Positions 10,413 through 22,445 are shown, counted from the stretch's first letter. The stretch is DNA of 64,000 nt from Alentia gelatinosa (GCA_950022655.1 OX465580.1:124541016-124605015); one strand, 5' to 3'. Numbers and translations: made by a program. The notes: a model not told the origin generated them from the sequence alone.

Positions 10413-11019
10413 TATCTCTGGCTCAAAGCATTGTTCTCACCAGTTTCCAATCGGTGTGATTCTTTCTAATCGGCTTAGATTCGATAGGAATGAGAACCAG
10501 TGGGTATCACGGCTCTCTCACAGGTTAAAGACGGATAAGAATCCCATCTGTTTACATACAGTCCACCTTGGGTGTAAACATCAACACACCAGAATCGCCC
10601 AGGTCCTGAAATGATAAACATCACCACCCATATCAACATAGAAATGAAAGTCATATTTATCATCTGTTATATCCCATTTGACAGGGATGAATCACACAGC
10701 AGATTGATTAATAAAACTGTATCACCACAATCATTGTCCATCAGTGCAACCCGAGGATACGTGCCCACACCATGACAACTCATGACATGCTTGTTTGCGG
10801 TTCAGCAAACTATTTGTGAACAACTTGACACTAAGCTAATCACCACGATGACGCCGCAGTCACCGATGTCGTATTAGAATGAATGGATCTGGGACGTAGG
10901 AAGATGTCAAACATCAAGATCACTCAAAGCGGTAGCTGCCAAACAGATAACATATACCTACGTCTTAACAAGAGTACCATAATAAAAACACAAATAGCAT
11001 GAAGCCAGTGAGAGGTTAT
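10413..11019. other. unassigned sequence
   Basis: No gene or known repeat recognised. One 62-codon minus-strand frame (10475-10663) has no domain I can name. Confidence 0.35.
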
Positions 11020-11268
11020 TACACAGGAAACCTATGAGAGTTCAGGGTTAGAGCTCATATCCCAGCGAGTTTGAATCGCGTAGTAATTCACGAGGGGATG
11101 CTGCGTGAATTATGTACCAAATTTATCTCACTCTTCACATTGGCTTATAGGCTAACCTTTGTGATATAATCCTCCATCAAGTATTTTTTTCTAAATACTC
11201 AATAGGCTTTAGATACGAGTTCCGTATGTTAAGTCTATTTGAAAAAAAATACCAGGGATGAGATAAAA
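11020..11268 (-). mobile_element. Family B element, diverged copy
   Basis: The hairpin module (about 11030-11118) has GAGTTTGAATCGCGTAG and the tip GTAATTCACGAGGGGATGCTG. The core runs from TTTATCTCACTC at 11122 to GGGATGAGATAAA near 11267. The conserved block is degraded (TATGTTAAGTCTATTTG). It is the same subfamily as the copies at 13.7 and 22.9 kb, with ATTGGCTNANNCATTTGTGA-like wording after the left end. Confidence 0.7.
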
Positions 11269-11339
11269 GAGTGGTGCCAATATCAGTGATGGTTGAATTT
11301 GACGTGGTTTATATAGCATAAACGTACATCTATATGAAA

Positions 11340-11450
11340 GTCACGGCATGGTGGCCGCTGTGGTGGCGTACTCCCGATTGGTGGCGCTGAGAACGGACGC
11401 CGCGTCCCAGCTTCTTCCTGACGTCATACATCTCGGGGGTCAAGGCGTGA
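11340..11450. promoter_or_regulatory. candidate regulatory cluster (CCAAT, CRE, GGTGGCGC)
   Basis: This small CG-rich segment holds an inverted CCAAT box (GATTGGTGG near 11377), an overlapping TGGTGGCGCTGAG motif, and a perfect palindromic CRE, TGACGTCA, at 11419-11426. Such clusters are typical of animal promoters. No transcript start or exon can be identified, so this is a motif-based suggestion only. Confidence 0.3.
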
Positions 11451-12705
11451 TTTGTTTGTTTCTTTTGTTCATCGGGATGCACGGTGCGTCAAGTGAAAAT
11501 AGGCCACACTGTGGTAAATCACCATAGCCTTGCGCAGTGCCGTGATAAAGGCCGGCAGGGATCGTGATAAAGGCCTGACTGCCCTCATTGTCCACATTCT
11601 GCACGGCTGCGTCGGGATGACCTCGCCTGTTAAACTTCCAACTCCAGCAACTATTGTGCACCGTACGGCCACATTGTGAACTAGAGGAGCGCACACCAAT
11701 ACTCTCCAGGGATTAGGGTCCTGATGAACCGCCGGCCGTTTTAGAATAAGGATGGACCCTTTAGACTGTTGATGTCTCCTGTTTATGACGTCCTTTCAGA
11801 GCACAAATTTATAGTCACATCATGTTTCCCACCAATAAGCAGGGTTTACAGCCTTCCACCTTTTCACCTGTAGCAAGGCCATGTCATAAAACTTTCAACA
11901 AAAAAAGTAACCATTCTTATCCAGATCTTCCCTAAACCATGAATATCTATGAATTCAGATAAGATAGGGCAGAACTTTGTGCCTCAGTAGAGAGAGAACT
12001 GTTCTATTCAAGCTCAACTTTCACATAATAGGTTCAGAATGTGCTCATCTCGGCAAGTCCGCTTCTCGCCTTGAAGATTCCCAGCCATACAAGTGACTAG
12101 AATAGGGAAATCTAGACGTGCTGGAATCCCGCTAATGGCTAGCAGATGACAAGGGAGCCAGCGTAAGATCTAGGCTGGTTCCCAAGTCATTCGCTAAGTG
12201 ACTCAGCGACTTTTCAACCTTTTTGTCGAACCACTACAGTAAACCCTGTACTAAGCACGACGAACGCCTCAAGCCGTTATCTCGCAGACTATTGAATATT
12301 CAGTCAGATATTACATACAGGGATAAAGCTTTCTGGAATTTCGAATTCTATGTGACGTGTGTATCGAAGGAAATTGATGTAATTTCAAATATATTGTGAA
12401 AAGGGATCGTGTTTTTTTAAACCTGTTTCATAAAGGTCCAGAAGAAGAATGCCACTTGGAAGTGGGAGGCAGTGAAGATAATACTCCCCTATGATTGGCT
12501 AATACTCCTTATCTGTCCTTGTAAAACGTTGTGGCTTGGGCCTAGAACTGTCATATTATTCTTTTTAACAAGGCTTTTACCATCAAATACTTCACCTCCT
12601 CCCTTAACCCACCCACTCTCCGAAGAAAAGAAAAATTAACACTGTTTTATAACTGTTGTATAACTGATGAGTAAGGCGAATGAAGGTGGTGGTTTGAGGT
12701 CCACC
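11451..12705. other. unassigned sequence
   Basis: Reading frames at 11440-11699 (minus) are short and unrecognisable. I see no repeat family member or strong motif cluster in the rest. Confidence 0.35.
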
Positions 12706-13006
12706 GCTTTATCTCACCCCTGGAATAAATGTCCATAGGCTTAACATTGGGAACTCGTTCTCCATGCCCCTAGAGGTATTGCAGTCCGTTCCCCATGGTC
12801 TATATCATGTGTGTTGCCCATTATTTTAGTGTGTATAGGGGTGAGATAAATACAGAAAGCAACTCGCTTTAGTCAAAGTCATTGTTCTCAACTCGTTTGA
12901 ATGTTATGTAATATTCACTCGGCTGACGCCTCGTTCATATCACACCGCATCAAACTCGTGGAGAACGACGACTTTGACCAAAACTTGCTGGTTTCTTCTT
13001 TAGTAT
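12706..13006 (+). mobile_element. Family B element (TTATCTCACC core + hairpin)
   Basis: The core at 12708-12852 starts CTTTATCTCACCCC, carries CCATAGGCTTAACATTGGG, and ends GGGGTGAGATAAA. It is followed by the hairpin module to about 13006: AGCAACTCGCTTTAGTCAAAG pairs with CTTTGACCAAAACTTGCTG. The tip is ATTCACTCGGCTGACGCCTCG. This is one of the best preserved copies, mirror-oriented to the 9.6-kb copy. Confidence 0.85.
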
Positions 13007-13689
13007 AGAAATAGAGGATCATATCACCTGATCGAATCCGCGACATGGGGTCATAAGGATGGCCGGAAAGCCTTTTTCTGTTTTATGCATACATACTGAA
13101 ATCGGTATGGGAGGTAGAACGGCCCTTTCGTATAGTGTATTGTATAGGTAAATAGATCCGGTGTTAGCTATGGAAATCTATGCAGGCCCTAGAGCACACA
13201 GTTTCCCATGGGTATTGTTACATGAATAAATAACTCGAATATTCCGAGGTGGATTTTTAATGGAATCAGTAAGTCATATAAAAAACACATTTCGCGTAAG
13301 TAAGAAAGATTGAAGCACTTAATATTTATATCTGTGTCTCGCGATTCTAAATGTTCCAGTTCATGGATTTGTGTTAACAATTTTGATAGGTTGCCTGAAC
13401 AACGCCTAAATGAGGGAATGAGTATTCGTTCTCACTAGGAAAAATAAGTAAATTTCTGAACATCTTGGCCACACATGATTTCCACTTAATATAGTTATCA
13501 TTTGTGTGCCAACATTCACAGACTATTTAATGAATTACATTGAAAACGTTTGAGTCTCGTCAATGAACCGGTTTTCTAGATGACTTTGTAGACCACAACA
13601 CATGTTCTCACGATGGTGTGTTCCACACCCACACACCCCTCTAGGAGGTGGAAAGGTAGTTGGCTGACAAATTTCTGACTGTTAATGTT
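13007..13689. other. unassigned sequence
   Basis: No gene or repeat family recognised in this stretch. Confidence 0.35.
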
Positions 13690-13916
13690 TGGATATTATA
13701 GAGGCGCTTGAATTCCGTAGCGATTCAAACAAGATTGGATCAGCTCTGACCATATTCCTGAATAGGTTTCTGAATTTATCTCACCCCTCACATCAACTAA
13801 TTGGCTAACATTTGTGACATAATCTCCCATTGATTATTTAAGCTAAATACTCCATGGGCATTGAGTACGAGTTGCCAATGATAAGTCTATGGGGAAAATT
13901 CCAGGGGTGGGGTAAT
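13690..13916 (-). mobile_element. Family B element, diverged copy
   Basis: The core runs from TTTATCTCACCCCTCAC near 13774 to CCAGGGGTGGGGTAA at about 13915. A shortened fold-back part lies to the left (GCTTGAATTCCGTAGCG, GGATCAGCTCTGACC). The conserved block reads CCAATGATAAGTCTATGGG, with two or three changes. Same subfamily as the 11.0- and 22.9-kb copies. Confidence 0.7.
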
Positions 13917-14285
13917 GGTTAGGAAGTAGTGGGATAGGGCCAGGCGTTATACATTGTATGTAGGGCAGGTGGTGATAGGTTGTTGACAGGTTAATACCAG
14001 TGCATGGCATTAGTGTATGTATGAGCCCTACATGATAGCTGGTATGTAACTGGCAGCCACTGCCATTGTCTTTCTACCTGTAGTGATACATAAAAGAGCC
14101 CCAAAGTTGGCAAAGAGCAGAGGATTTGGTAACAGTGTTCAAAGAAACAAGTTAATGCCATTCAACGCAGGCAGTTTGATCTCAGAGCTGTATGATTAAC
14201 ACGCTGCTTATCAACGTGGTCAGATTTTATAATCGGCCTCACTCAGAATGACTGCATGACTGTAAAATATCCGATGGCCTGAAGC

Positions 14286-14520
14286 AGGAAAACGTGTCAT
14301 GTACTACTCATCATTTCTAGTACATGAGTTAGTACAGATAGACCTGGTACAAGGCACCATATCGTATACTACTTACTGTGATTAATATACCCGCTAGTAG
14401 AGCACTACATTCCCTGCTCCAGGGAAACACATCATATACTACTCACTATAGTTCATACCTCGGTCAGTATAATAAGTCTGGGCCTGGCCCAGGGCAACAT
14501 ATCATATACTACTTACTACA
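14286..14520 (+). repeat. degenerate ~70-bp tandem repeat, about 3.3 units
   Basis: Units begin near 14286, 14352, 14421 and 14491, each with a variant of GGCAACATATCATATACTACT followed by a less conserved half. The spacing is 66-70 bp and the units are well diverged, so the array is old. No coding or regulatory role is suggested. Confidence 0.65.
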
Positions 14521-14934
14521 AACACAACATTAATCAGTAGTCTTCTTTTATCCAGCGTGCAAACAACGCATTTTTTTAATATATTTTTTTTATTTAAGCA
14601 AAGTATCATCTCATGATATATGAGTTTTTCAGATACAGTTAAACGCATTATATACCAATTTCTCTTGTCATTAAGGCCACTCAAAAAAAAACTTGTTTCT
14701 CATAACCAAGCCATGAAAAATATGACTAGGGCGCTTTTTTTTTCCTGTTTTTTTTTGCTGGACGAAAGATAGCTTTTGAAATGTCAGAAAATGGGCTTCA
14801 GAATACTTATTTAGGTCTTGCACTCTCATTCTAAACTCCTAATATCTCACTCATACCACGGTTGAATATATCTGGAAGAGTCAAGAAGGTCTTTTTGACA
14901 TGGCATCGGTGGTCCTATCCATATTTGCTATCCA
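14521..14934. other. unassigned AT-rich sequence
   Basis: No gene or recognised repeat; several poly-T tracts. Confidence 0.35.
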
Positions 14935-15140
14935 TTACTTGTGTAATGTTCACATACCTATTGCTAAATTACCTAATTCAGCCATAATCTATGATGCTCC
15001 ACTTAAACGCCCCACTGTAAAAACTGGAGCCTACCCTCGACCGCCTGATTCCCCACTATAATGTATATGTATTGCTTAAAGTCTGTATTGCTATGGAAAA
15101 TATTTCAATGTTTTTTTCTGACCCCAATTAGCATCTGTTA
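14935..15140 (+). repeat. interspersed repeat R1, copy 1
   Basis: This segment matches 26830-27035 in the same orientation. Shared words in order are GTGTAATGTTCACATAC, TTGCTAAATTACC, TCAGCCATAATC, ATGTATATGTATTGC, AATATTTCAATGT and TTTTCTGACCCCAA. Identity is moderate by eye with small gaps. Both ends fade out and no terminal structure is visible, so the class is unknown. Confidence 0.7.
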
Positions 15141-16033
15141 CTGGGCACATCTGATGAACATCTGTAATAGTTTCATCTTGTTTGAGGTTGTGTGACAGCT
15201 GTGTTTCGCTTCGGACGTGGCGTATTTGTACCTCCACCCACACCTCACTCGGTCTGCCTCCTCATTTACCACCGGAACGTGCATCCTAAAACAGTTCTGT
15301 ATGTCAAAGTTCGCGCGGCCCTGATCAATGAGTGTATGACATCCATCCGAAATTATCCGAGAGTTCTTTATACCAATGAGGAGAATTACTTAGACTGCGA
15401 TGTCTGGAATTCTCATGGGATTTATCACAAGGAGAAATGTGTTTTCTTCATCCAATGGATGTCTCGTATTTGACTCTTACAGGCATTCCGCGAAAACACA
15501 TTTGTTCCAGTACATTCTATTAGTTGCAAGGCCTATTTGTTCAGATTATATACCACTGATTGTGTCATAGTGTTAGGTTTCCTGTTGCTATTATACAAAG
15601 ACGCCTATTGCTCTGTTTGGTAAGCTTGGGGAGTACATCTTGATACGCGCTACACTGCCTAGGAACACAGATGTCAGAGGTCAGGGAAATCCCTAGAATA
15701 TGGGTATAATTATAAAACACAAAAATGTTGTCTTCTCTCTTTTAAAGCCTCACCTGTGTAGGTTAACCCCATATTATTTCAAGGACCCCGTTCACCCGAT
15801 TTCCCTGTAAATGTGTGCATTATTACGTACATGATTTTCAGGGCTTTCCCTGACAAGCTCTCCATAGATAATTAATGGATGAAAACCCCTGAAATCCCTG
15901 AAACCCTTGCAATATTACCATACAAACCATTTTGAATGCATAGCAGGAACCATCTTTATACTAAAATCTCCCATGCACATAATTGGTTTAACATTAATAG
16001 AACATGGAAGATAGGGATCTGTTTGGAAAGTAC
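15141..16033. other. unassigned sequence
   Basis: A 93-codon frame at 15192-15473 (plus) has no recognisable domain and no exon-like borders that I can support. Nothing else is seen. Confidence 0.35.
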
Positions 16034-16332
16034 CATCGTAAAACTGGATGAGTTTTAATCTTGGCTACTGCATGCCACTCCTGGAGTTTTGGCTCCGGAC
16101 TTCACTCGGCTTCGCCTCATGAATTCACTATGCCAAACTCCAGTCGTGGCATACGGTGGCCAAGATTAAATGAATCATGTTTTGATTTTATCCTACCCCA
16201 TCTCCTCGATTTTGGAATATTATGTGATAACAATTCTGTATGCCACTAGTGACATATAAATCTCCGTATGCCAGCGTGGCATACGGAAACTCAATGTTAA
16301 GCCTATGGGATTTTATATTAGGGGTAGGATAA
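16034..16332 (-). mobile_element. Family B element (hairpin + TTATCCTACC core)
   Basis: The hairpin module spans 16035-16185: AAACTGGATGAGTTTTAATC and GGCCAAGATTAAATGAATC pair. The tip CTTCACTCGGCTTCGCCTCATG is itself self-complementary at GGCTTCGCC. The core runs from TTATCCTACCCC at about 16189 to GGGGTAGGATAA at 16332. It has a TATGCCACTAGTG near-palindrome and the conserved block as CAATGTTAAGCCTATGGG. Closely related to the 22.6-kb copy. Confidence 0.85.
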
Positions 16333-16642
16333 GACTGTAGTACCACTCACCAGTCGGTTTTTAAGTTTCGAGTGAGCTTGTTCATTATGATATGGTTTGG
16401 CGGTGGGGGAGTATGTCCCTGGTAATACCTTCAAGGATTTTCATCAAGGGCTGTTAACATCCCTGCGGGAATATCTCCTATATCACCGGGTTATGCGTGG
16501 TGATACCGACAGGATGTCACACCCCTCTCTACTCTCTACATTCTATTTGCCTGTGTGCCTAACATCCCTCCTGCTGACTCCACCCTCAGAGGCCTCCTAT
16601 TTAGAAGCATGCATTCACTGAGAGACCCCCAGCCCCCTTGGG
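16333..16642. other. unassigned sequence
   Basis: No gene or repeat recognised. Confidence 0.35.
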
Positions 16643-16943
16643 GGTGGGGAGTTAGCTCAGTGGTTAGAGTGGTTGTAAGACTTTGTGGGTTCGAGCCCCA
16701 CCCCCAGCTGTGGTAGATTTACTGCTATAACAAAGGCCATCCTTCTCATACCATGTCTATGTGGTGTGGGAAGTAAAAGAACTCTCACTTCGGTAAATGT
16801 GTAGGGGTGAGATTTCTACCTGAATTCATCACATAGATTCGATCACCACCCTAGTGGTGTAAAAGAACCTTGAGAAAGTCTGGAAAGGACCTATAATGGT
16901 TGACTGGACGTAAAATCAAACCAAACAAACAAACAAACAAACC
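16643..16943 (+). mobile_element. tRNA-derived SINE S1, copy 3
   Basis: Has the best preserved tRNA-like head: TTAGCTCAGTGGTTAGAG (A box, about 16651) and GGGTTCGAGCCC (B box, about 16688). The body matches the family, except for a short deletion after the head (CCCACCCCCAGCTGTGG). The tail GGACGTAAAATC is followed by a clean (CAAA)n run ending at 16943, suggesting a fairly recent insertion. Confidence 0.88.
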
Positions 16944-17488
16944 CCAGCTCCCTTTATGAAGATATCCCGTCAGTTAAGTTAAGAAATATTCAATAGAAAT
17001 ATATAGAAGATTCAGTTAACCCCTTTACGTAATGACGTACTAAATAGTTTCAAGTTTGGGAGCTAATCCAGCTTAGAAACATGATTCACACAAATGAGAC
17101 AAGCAGTAGCCAGCTCTACATCCACCGGGGGACAGGACGTGATATATTAACCACATTAAGAGTTAATCATGCTTTAGACGGGATTAATCCTTCGTTCGCT
17201 GGGGACAACAGACCCACGGTAGAATCCACCAGAATGCCACTACAAATCTGCCACATCGGTTCGCACCCACAGGCTTATTTGCGTCAATGATAAAAACATA
17301 CTTAAACTCAGAAACCCAATCAAAACAAATGACACTGGTATTTATTCGTTGACAGAAAAATGACCTTAAATAACACACCAGAGAAAATGGCACTTCCGCC
17401 CAGTAAATGGCACTTCCACCCTGTTTCAAATGCCTGACTATCTATTTATAACATTCTGGAACAAACATGCAGACGGAACAGGCCGGGG
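16944..17488. other. unassigned sequence
   Basis: No recognised gene or repeat. Overlapping small frames on both strands near 17081-17429 have no domain I can name. Confidence 0.35.
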
Positions 17489-17884
17489 CAGAGGAGGTGT
17501 GAAGCGTAGCGCCCCCTATAGGGAAACAACTCATATATGCGATCGTGGCAGGGTTCAAGGCACCACTTTCAAACCTGCCAGCAGAGGGGAAGGAGCTCTT
17601 GAGAATGGACTGTGTGAGACTTGTAAGCCATAGCCTATGAGAAATAAGGCTGTATTCCACAACACCAAACAGCCATAAAACGTGGAGCCCTATTGAGCTC
17701 TATTGTGGTTTGGAGTACATTAGATATCACTCTATTAATATCTGAAAAGATTTGTGATAGAGCTCTAACAGTTTGTATTTAGTAGCTGTTACTAGTTAGC
17801 CTATTTTGGTATAGGAATCCACATTCAGCTGTCATTTGAGACCATGCCAAAACGATAGGGGCGCTACGCTTCACACCTCCTCTG
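17489..17884. mobile_element. DNA element with ~28-bp terminal inverted repeats
   Basis: The left end CAGAGGAGGTGTGAAGCG continues TAGCGCCCCCTATAG. The right end reads CGATAGGGGCGCTACGC then TTCACACCTCCTCTG. The arms are the same sequence in complement with one base gained or lost. The 396-bp interior has no coding capacity. A CAGAG start is common in hAT and CACTA elements, but no 8-bp target duplication is visible (CCGGGG before, GGTTAA after), so the superfamily is open. No second copy occurs in the window. Confidence 0.75.
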
Positions 17885-18169
17885 GGTTAAATCCCACACT
17901 GTAGCTGCTATGTGCGCCTCCAACCAACTAGTTTTGTTCTATGTTGGTTATTAAAGCAGAAAAGCTTAATAATATATATTCATAGTTTCACAAATTGATA
18001 ATGAAGTCTAGCTTTATGGTGGTTTTATTCTAAAAATACACACGAAAGGAAATAACCAAATGGTAAATTGGCTTCTAGGTTATGACTAAACACACTCTTC
18101 AAGCAGTACAAAAGATCTGCTGGAGAGTAACAGATAGTTCCCGCTACTGAGTCAAAGTGGCCACGGATT
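17885..18169. other. unassigned sequence
   Basis: AT-rich, nothing recognised. Confidence 0.3.
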
Positions 18170-18582
18170 TCACCCGACCAGAGCTAACGTATAGTATAGC
18201 TCTGGCGCCAGTGTAGGGGTTTCCCTCCCTTGACCACAATGTGATGTATTCCTTCCACAGTCCGCCTCCCAAGACCCACAGTAACATAGACAACCGGGTC
18301 AGTCCTTGGCAGGTGTGACGCCAAGAAGCAGGGAATGGCGCTGGTCTTACTGTAACTATGTTACCCTCACCTTCACGCCCATCACTACGAGCATGACCTA
18401 TGGACGGCCCAACCCCGGAGAATCGATAAAAAGGTCACTTACGGCCGCCCGCCGCAAGGCCCACACAGAAATTGTGACAAAAGACACGTCATCCATCATC
18501 GGTCATCAGGGACCCATTTAGAAGACGCCCCCTCAGGTCTTTTCGCGCCACCCGCCTCGCCACGCACTGCCTTCTGACCTTC
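18170..18582. promoter_or_regulatory. CpG-richer island with E2F-type site
   Basis: This stretch is richer in CG than its surroundings and carries TTTTCGCGCC at 18540-18549, which matches the E2F consensus TTTSGCGC, plus CTGGCGCCAG near 18203. It adjoins the minisatellite, so composition alone is weak evidence. A regulatory role is only a suggestion. Confidence 0.22.
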
Positions 18583-19290
18583 CATGCCCGGCCCTGCTAT
18601 GCCCAGCCCTACCATGCCCGGCCCTGCCCGGCCCTGCTATGCCTAGCCCTACCATGCCCGACCCTGCCCGGCCCTGCTATGCCCTGCCCTACAATGCCCG
18701 ACCCTGCTATGCCCAGCCCTACCATGCCCGACCCTGCCCGGCCCTGCTATGCCTAGCCCTACCATGCCCGACCCTGCCCGGCCCTGCTATGCCCACCCCT
18801 ACCATGCCTGACCCTGCCCGGCCTGGCCCTGCTATGCCATGCCCTACCATGCCCGGCCCTGCCCGGCCCTGCTATGCCTAGCCCTACCATGCTCGACCCT
18901 GCCCAGCCCTGCTATGCCCAACCCTACCATGCCCAGCCCTAGCATACCCGACCCTGCCCGGCCCTGCTATGCTCAGCCCTACCATGCCTGACCCTGTCCG
19001 GCCCTGCTATGCCCAGCCCTACCATGCCCGACCCTGCCCAGCCCTGCTATGCCCAGCCCAACCATGCTCAACCCTACCATACCCTGCTATGCCATGCCAT
19101 GCCCTCCCAGGCCCTGCCATGCCCTGCCATGTCACGCCTGGCCCTACCATGCTCTGCCATGTCATGCTCGGTCCTACCATGCCCTACCCTGCCATGCCAG
19201 GTCTTACAATGCCTGATCCTGCCATGCCATACCCGGCCCTACCATGCTCTGCCATGCTCGACCCTGCCATGCCCGGCCCTGCATGGCATA
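18583..19290 (+). repeat. pyrimidine-rich minisatellite of 10-bp modules
   Basis: The array is built from three related ten-base modules, CCCGGCCCTG, CTATGCCCAG and CCCTACCATG, arranged mostly as 30- or 40-bp higher units. The plus strand is strongly C/T biased. Order becomes irregular after about 19080. Several reading frames stay open through it only because stop codons cannot arise from these modules; they are not genes. Confidence 0.92.
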
Positions 19291-19645
19291 CGGTGAATTC
19301 TATACCGTGCGAACTCGATAACGGTGAATTCGATACGGTGTTCCGGGACCGGCCGCAAGTGTGGCGGTCAGGTCCGTCCATCTGTCCGGTAGGGTTAGCT
19401 TTAGGGTTAGGGTTAGCCTAGGGCTAGGGTATATGGTGAATTCGATAAAAACTCGATCCCGATGAATTCAATACCGCTACGGTCCCGGGTCCGGCCGCCC
19501 ATGTGGCTGTGAGAATGGCCGGTCCGCCCGTCCGGTAGGTTAGGGTAGGGATAGGTTTAGAGATAGGGTTTGGGTTAGGGAAGGGTCACGGTAGAGTTAG
19601 ATTAGAGTTAGGATTAGGGTTACAGTTAGGTTAGGGCAGGGTGAG
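19291..19645 (+). repeat. degenerate telomere-like tracts with diverged tandem units
   Basis: Two blocks of GGGTTAGGG-type sequence (about 19390-19432 and 19535-19645) alternate with units. Those units contain GAATTCGATACGG, CCGGGACCGGCCGC, GGTCCGTCC and GTCCGGTAGG. The units recur about 150 bp apart. TTAGGG is the usual animal telomere repeat, so these may be interstitial telomere-derived tracts. A similar association is found at 38.3-38.7 kb. Confidence 0.7.
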
Positions 19646-20375
19646 GACGGGGTGGCTGACGGGTCAGCGGTCTTGTGGCACCGGCCGGCCAGCCCGGGCG
19701 GTACCGAATTCACCCGTTTCGCGGACCGAAGCCGGAGCGGTATCGAATCGGCCGCGTTATTGAATCCACTGGTATCCGTAAACCCGTCCCTACACTGTTT
19801 ACGTTATTCGCCCTCCCTTACCCGCACGTCTAAGCCCAAACCCGCCCTGCCCGTCGCTATCCACACCCAGCCGGCCTAGTGAGATGTGCTTTGATTTATA
19901 TTATATCTCCGTAGTTTTGACTGGCCAATATCATGTGTCAACAGGAAATGTGGGGTCATCCATTATCTCGGTGAGACGTATGTTTAACATGTCATTGCTA
20001 ACGGATTTCAACGGATGGGTACTTGGTAGCGCAGACTAGGTTTCAAACAGCTGCCAGTGGAATAACAAAAAATACAATGGCCAAGACACGAACTGTCTCC
20101 ATAAAACTATCGGCGAAATGTCTTGATAGTGATCGAGGCCATGATATATCTTAAGATTTTTATTTTTTTTGTTCCGCTGGGGTCCGTCGACAGATTCCGA
20201 GGTTGGAGATTAGGTGACAGAAGTGCATAGCTACGCCTCGTGATTTTGCAATGCATGATATATCTTAACATCTGGTAATAAAACAATGATTACGGCACAA
20301 TCCTTGGGTCTTATCTATATTAATCAAGCTATTATCATACACCTTGACATTCTTTCCCGTATTCTTGGGCGGATA
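19646..20375. other. unassigned; CpG-rich to 19880, then AT-rich
   Basis: The first part continues the composition of the tandem units (CCGGCCGGCC, GGTACCGAATTC) and may be a further diverged unit. The remainder shows nothing recognisable. Confidence 0.35.
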
Positions 20376-20580
20376 ATAATGAGAAAACGTAGTGAGTGAA
20401 CCCGTAGCGATTCCGTTCTTGGCCTTTTGTCCCATGAAATATGTCCCTCCGCCTTTGGCGGTTTACGGTCAGAGTTCGGTCCCTTCTCATTTGAAACGCT
20501 CGGTAATTCAAGCGGCATCGCCTTGTGAATTATTACGCTTTTCAACCTCGATGGGACACAAGTTCTGACCGTAAACTTGA
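20376..20580. mobile_element. fold-back element with GAGAAAACGTAGTGA end
   Basis: It begins TGAGAAAACGTAGTGAGTG, the same wording as both ends of the 24.0-kb hairpin. It then carries a compact CCGCCTTTGGCGG hairpin (20449-20461) and a larger hairpin at about 20462-20575: TTTACGGTCAGAGTTCGG pairs with ACAAGTTCTGACCGTAAA. The tip reads GCTCGGTAATTC / GCATCGCCTTGTG. Probably two related non-autonomous units joined or nested. Confidence 0.6.
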
Positions 20581-21861
20581 ATAGGTTTCCTCTATAGATC
20601 CCCACTGCAATGTTTCTGCTAAAATTATCTCATTAGTAATGCTGCGATCAGACCAAATCATCTTCTAAAGAGGACAAAAGTTGAAGAAAAGGACAGCTGA
20701 CGCAGGCTCGGTCTCGCTAATGACCAGGAATTTGAATTATATAGAACTATAAATTACTTAAGTTGTGACACAAGGACTGCGGAATATAAATTCATACCGT
20801 CCCCGCCTCTCCATAGAGGGAGTTTTTAGCATAGACCTATTCATTGTGGGATGTCTGGGAGTGCAGTTAATGCAGTCCTCGAGCAACTCTATATATTGGG
20901 TAGGAGATGTGGATGAGAGGTTTGTTTGGACAATGGTATTAGTTCTTGGATGCTGGAGACAGTATCTATTGTACGAGCGGATACTAAGCGACTGCTCCTA
21001 CATATATGTTTTCAGCTGGATAGCATACAGGACAACAAAAAAATGTATTATATTCATATAATGTTGCATTTGTTTATTCTAGTTCCTTACCTCTTTCCAG
21101 AAATGATTATGTAAAACCTCATTTCTGTTCATAACTGTATTAGAAAATGTCTATTGGGTATCGGGTTGAATTTGCATAGTGTGATAAATCGGTCACTTTC
21201 TGTCAACATACAAATGATTCATGGTCCACTTAATCTCTTTTGCTATTGACCCTCAAATATATGTTGTATATCTAAAATTATAAGATAAATCATAACGAAC
21301 AGTAAGTCTATCTTAGTTGATGTATTATCTAATGAATGTAACACTGGTTCTATACAGAATACACTGCCTTTGAATTCCTCCTTTGCGAAATTTCATTGCA
21401 GTTCTCTATATCGACATGCAATAGTGTCACATCATTATTAATTAACCCCAATGGCGCCCGCTTAATGTAATGGTGGTGTATGGTCGTAGATAAACGTAAA
21501 TAACTGGTAGTACATTCTGCCTGCTGACCTCTGGCAGAGTCCTCCCTTAATCCAGGATAAGGTAGTCCCTAACCAACTATCAATCAATTTTCTCTCAGGG
21601 CAGATAACCGAAGTAGCCCCAAGTGAAATAAAACGAAGTGCCCATTGGAGTGCATTACGCAGTTATAGAATATTCTATTCAAAGGAGAGGATCATTCTGA
21701 ATTAAATATGATCTCATATGATAGTGTACCTCAGCAGTTTTTCTTTTGCTCCATGTATCGTCTTCGCCGTGTGAGCTTTGACATTTGTTCCTGCTGTTGT
21801 AACTTTTATTTCATTTGGACTCATCCCCGGACTCATGAATAGAGTGGTTTTTAAAAAATTT
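20581..21861. other. unassigned AT-rich sequence
   Basis: No gene recognised. The 98-codon frame at 20765-21061 has a hydrophobic middle but no domain or homologue I can name. Confidence 0.35.
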
Positions 21862-21955
21862 ATATTGCAATAGTATTGTCCTAATGTGGGTTACATGTCT
21901 TATATCGTTCATATTACAATGGTATTGTCCTAATATGATTTACATCTCTCCATGA
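21862..21955 (+). repeat. short two-copy tandem duplication
   Basis: TTGCAATAGTATTGTCCTAA and ATTACAATGGTATTGTCCTA, each followed by TTACATSTCT-type wording, occur about 48 bp apart. The copies are diverged. Low importance. Confidence 0.5.
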
Positions 21956-22445
21956 ACGGAAATTAAGATCGTTCCTTCATCCCATGCTTATGATGTATGA
22001 GAAAATATCAGGTTTTTGCTGTTTAAATAGTACCCAAAGCCAAGTGTAGTCGTATATCGTTGGCCTATGCTGTTTAATTATTTATTAAATCCGAAAGAGT
22101 CTAGCTCCCTAAAATGCCATCTGGTATTTTATTACGATGTCATGTTTCAATGCGAATATCAGTTTATGTATCTTTTAAAGTGTATTTATCATCATGTCTT
22201 TCCATTCCGTGAGCACAATTATCTATTTAGCAAGCAGATTGCAGTTTAAACATATCTACGCATCTGGGGGTGATCCAGTATTGGATTAAATGCATAGTTA
22301 ACTTGACAACTTTTCATTGCTGAGCGCTTATCCTGAAAAATATATTGAGCACTATGGCCCTTTTTCCTAGCTATACAAGTATTGTTCCTGGAGGCATCAC
22401 AGTAACTGACCTCCCTAGGAAGTATATAAGCAACTGTGCACACAG

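Noticed and set aside
18281..18364. Small inverted words CAGTAACATAG / CTATGTTAC
   Set aside because: Arms of nine bases about 60 bp apart are not significant in a window this size.
18639..19421. Proline/alanine/cysteine-rich frames of 80-150 codons
   Set aside because: They come from the ten-base module minisatellite; alternative phases give equally long frames.
19390..19645. Chromosome end or fusion point
   Set aside because: The TTAGGG-type tract is short, degenerate and interrupted by other units, and a similar one occurs at 38.5 kb.
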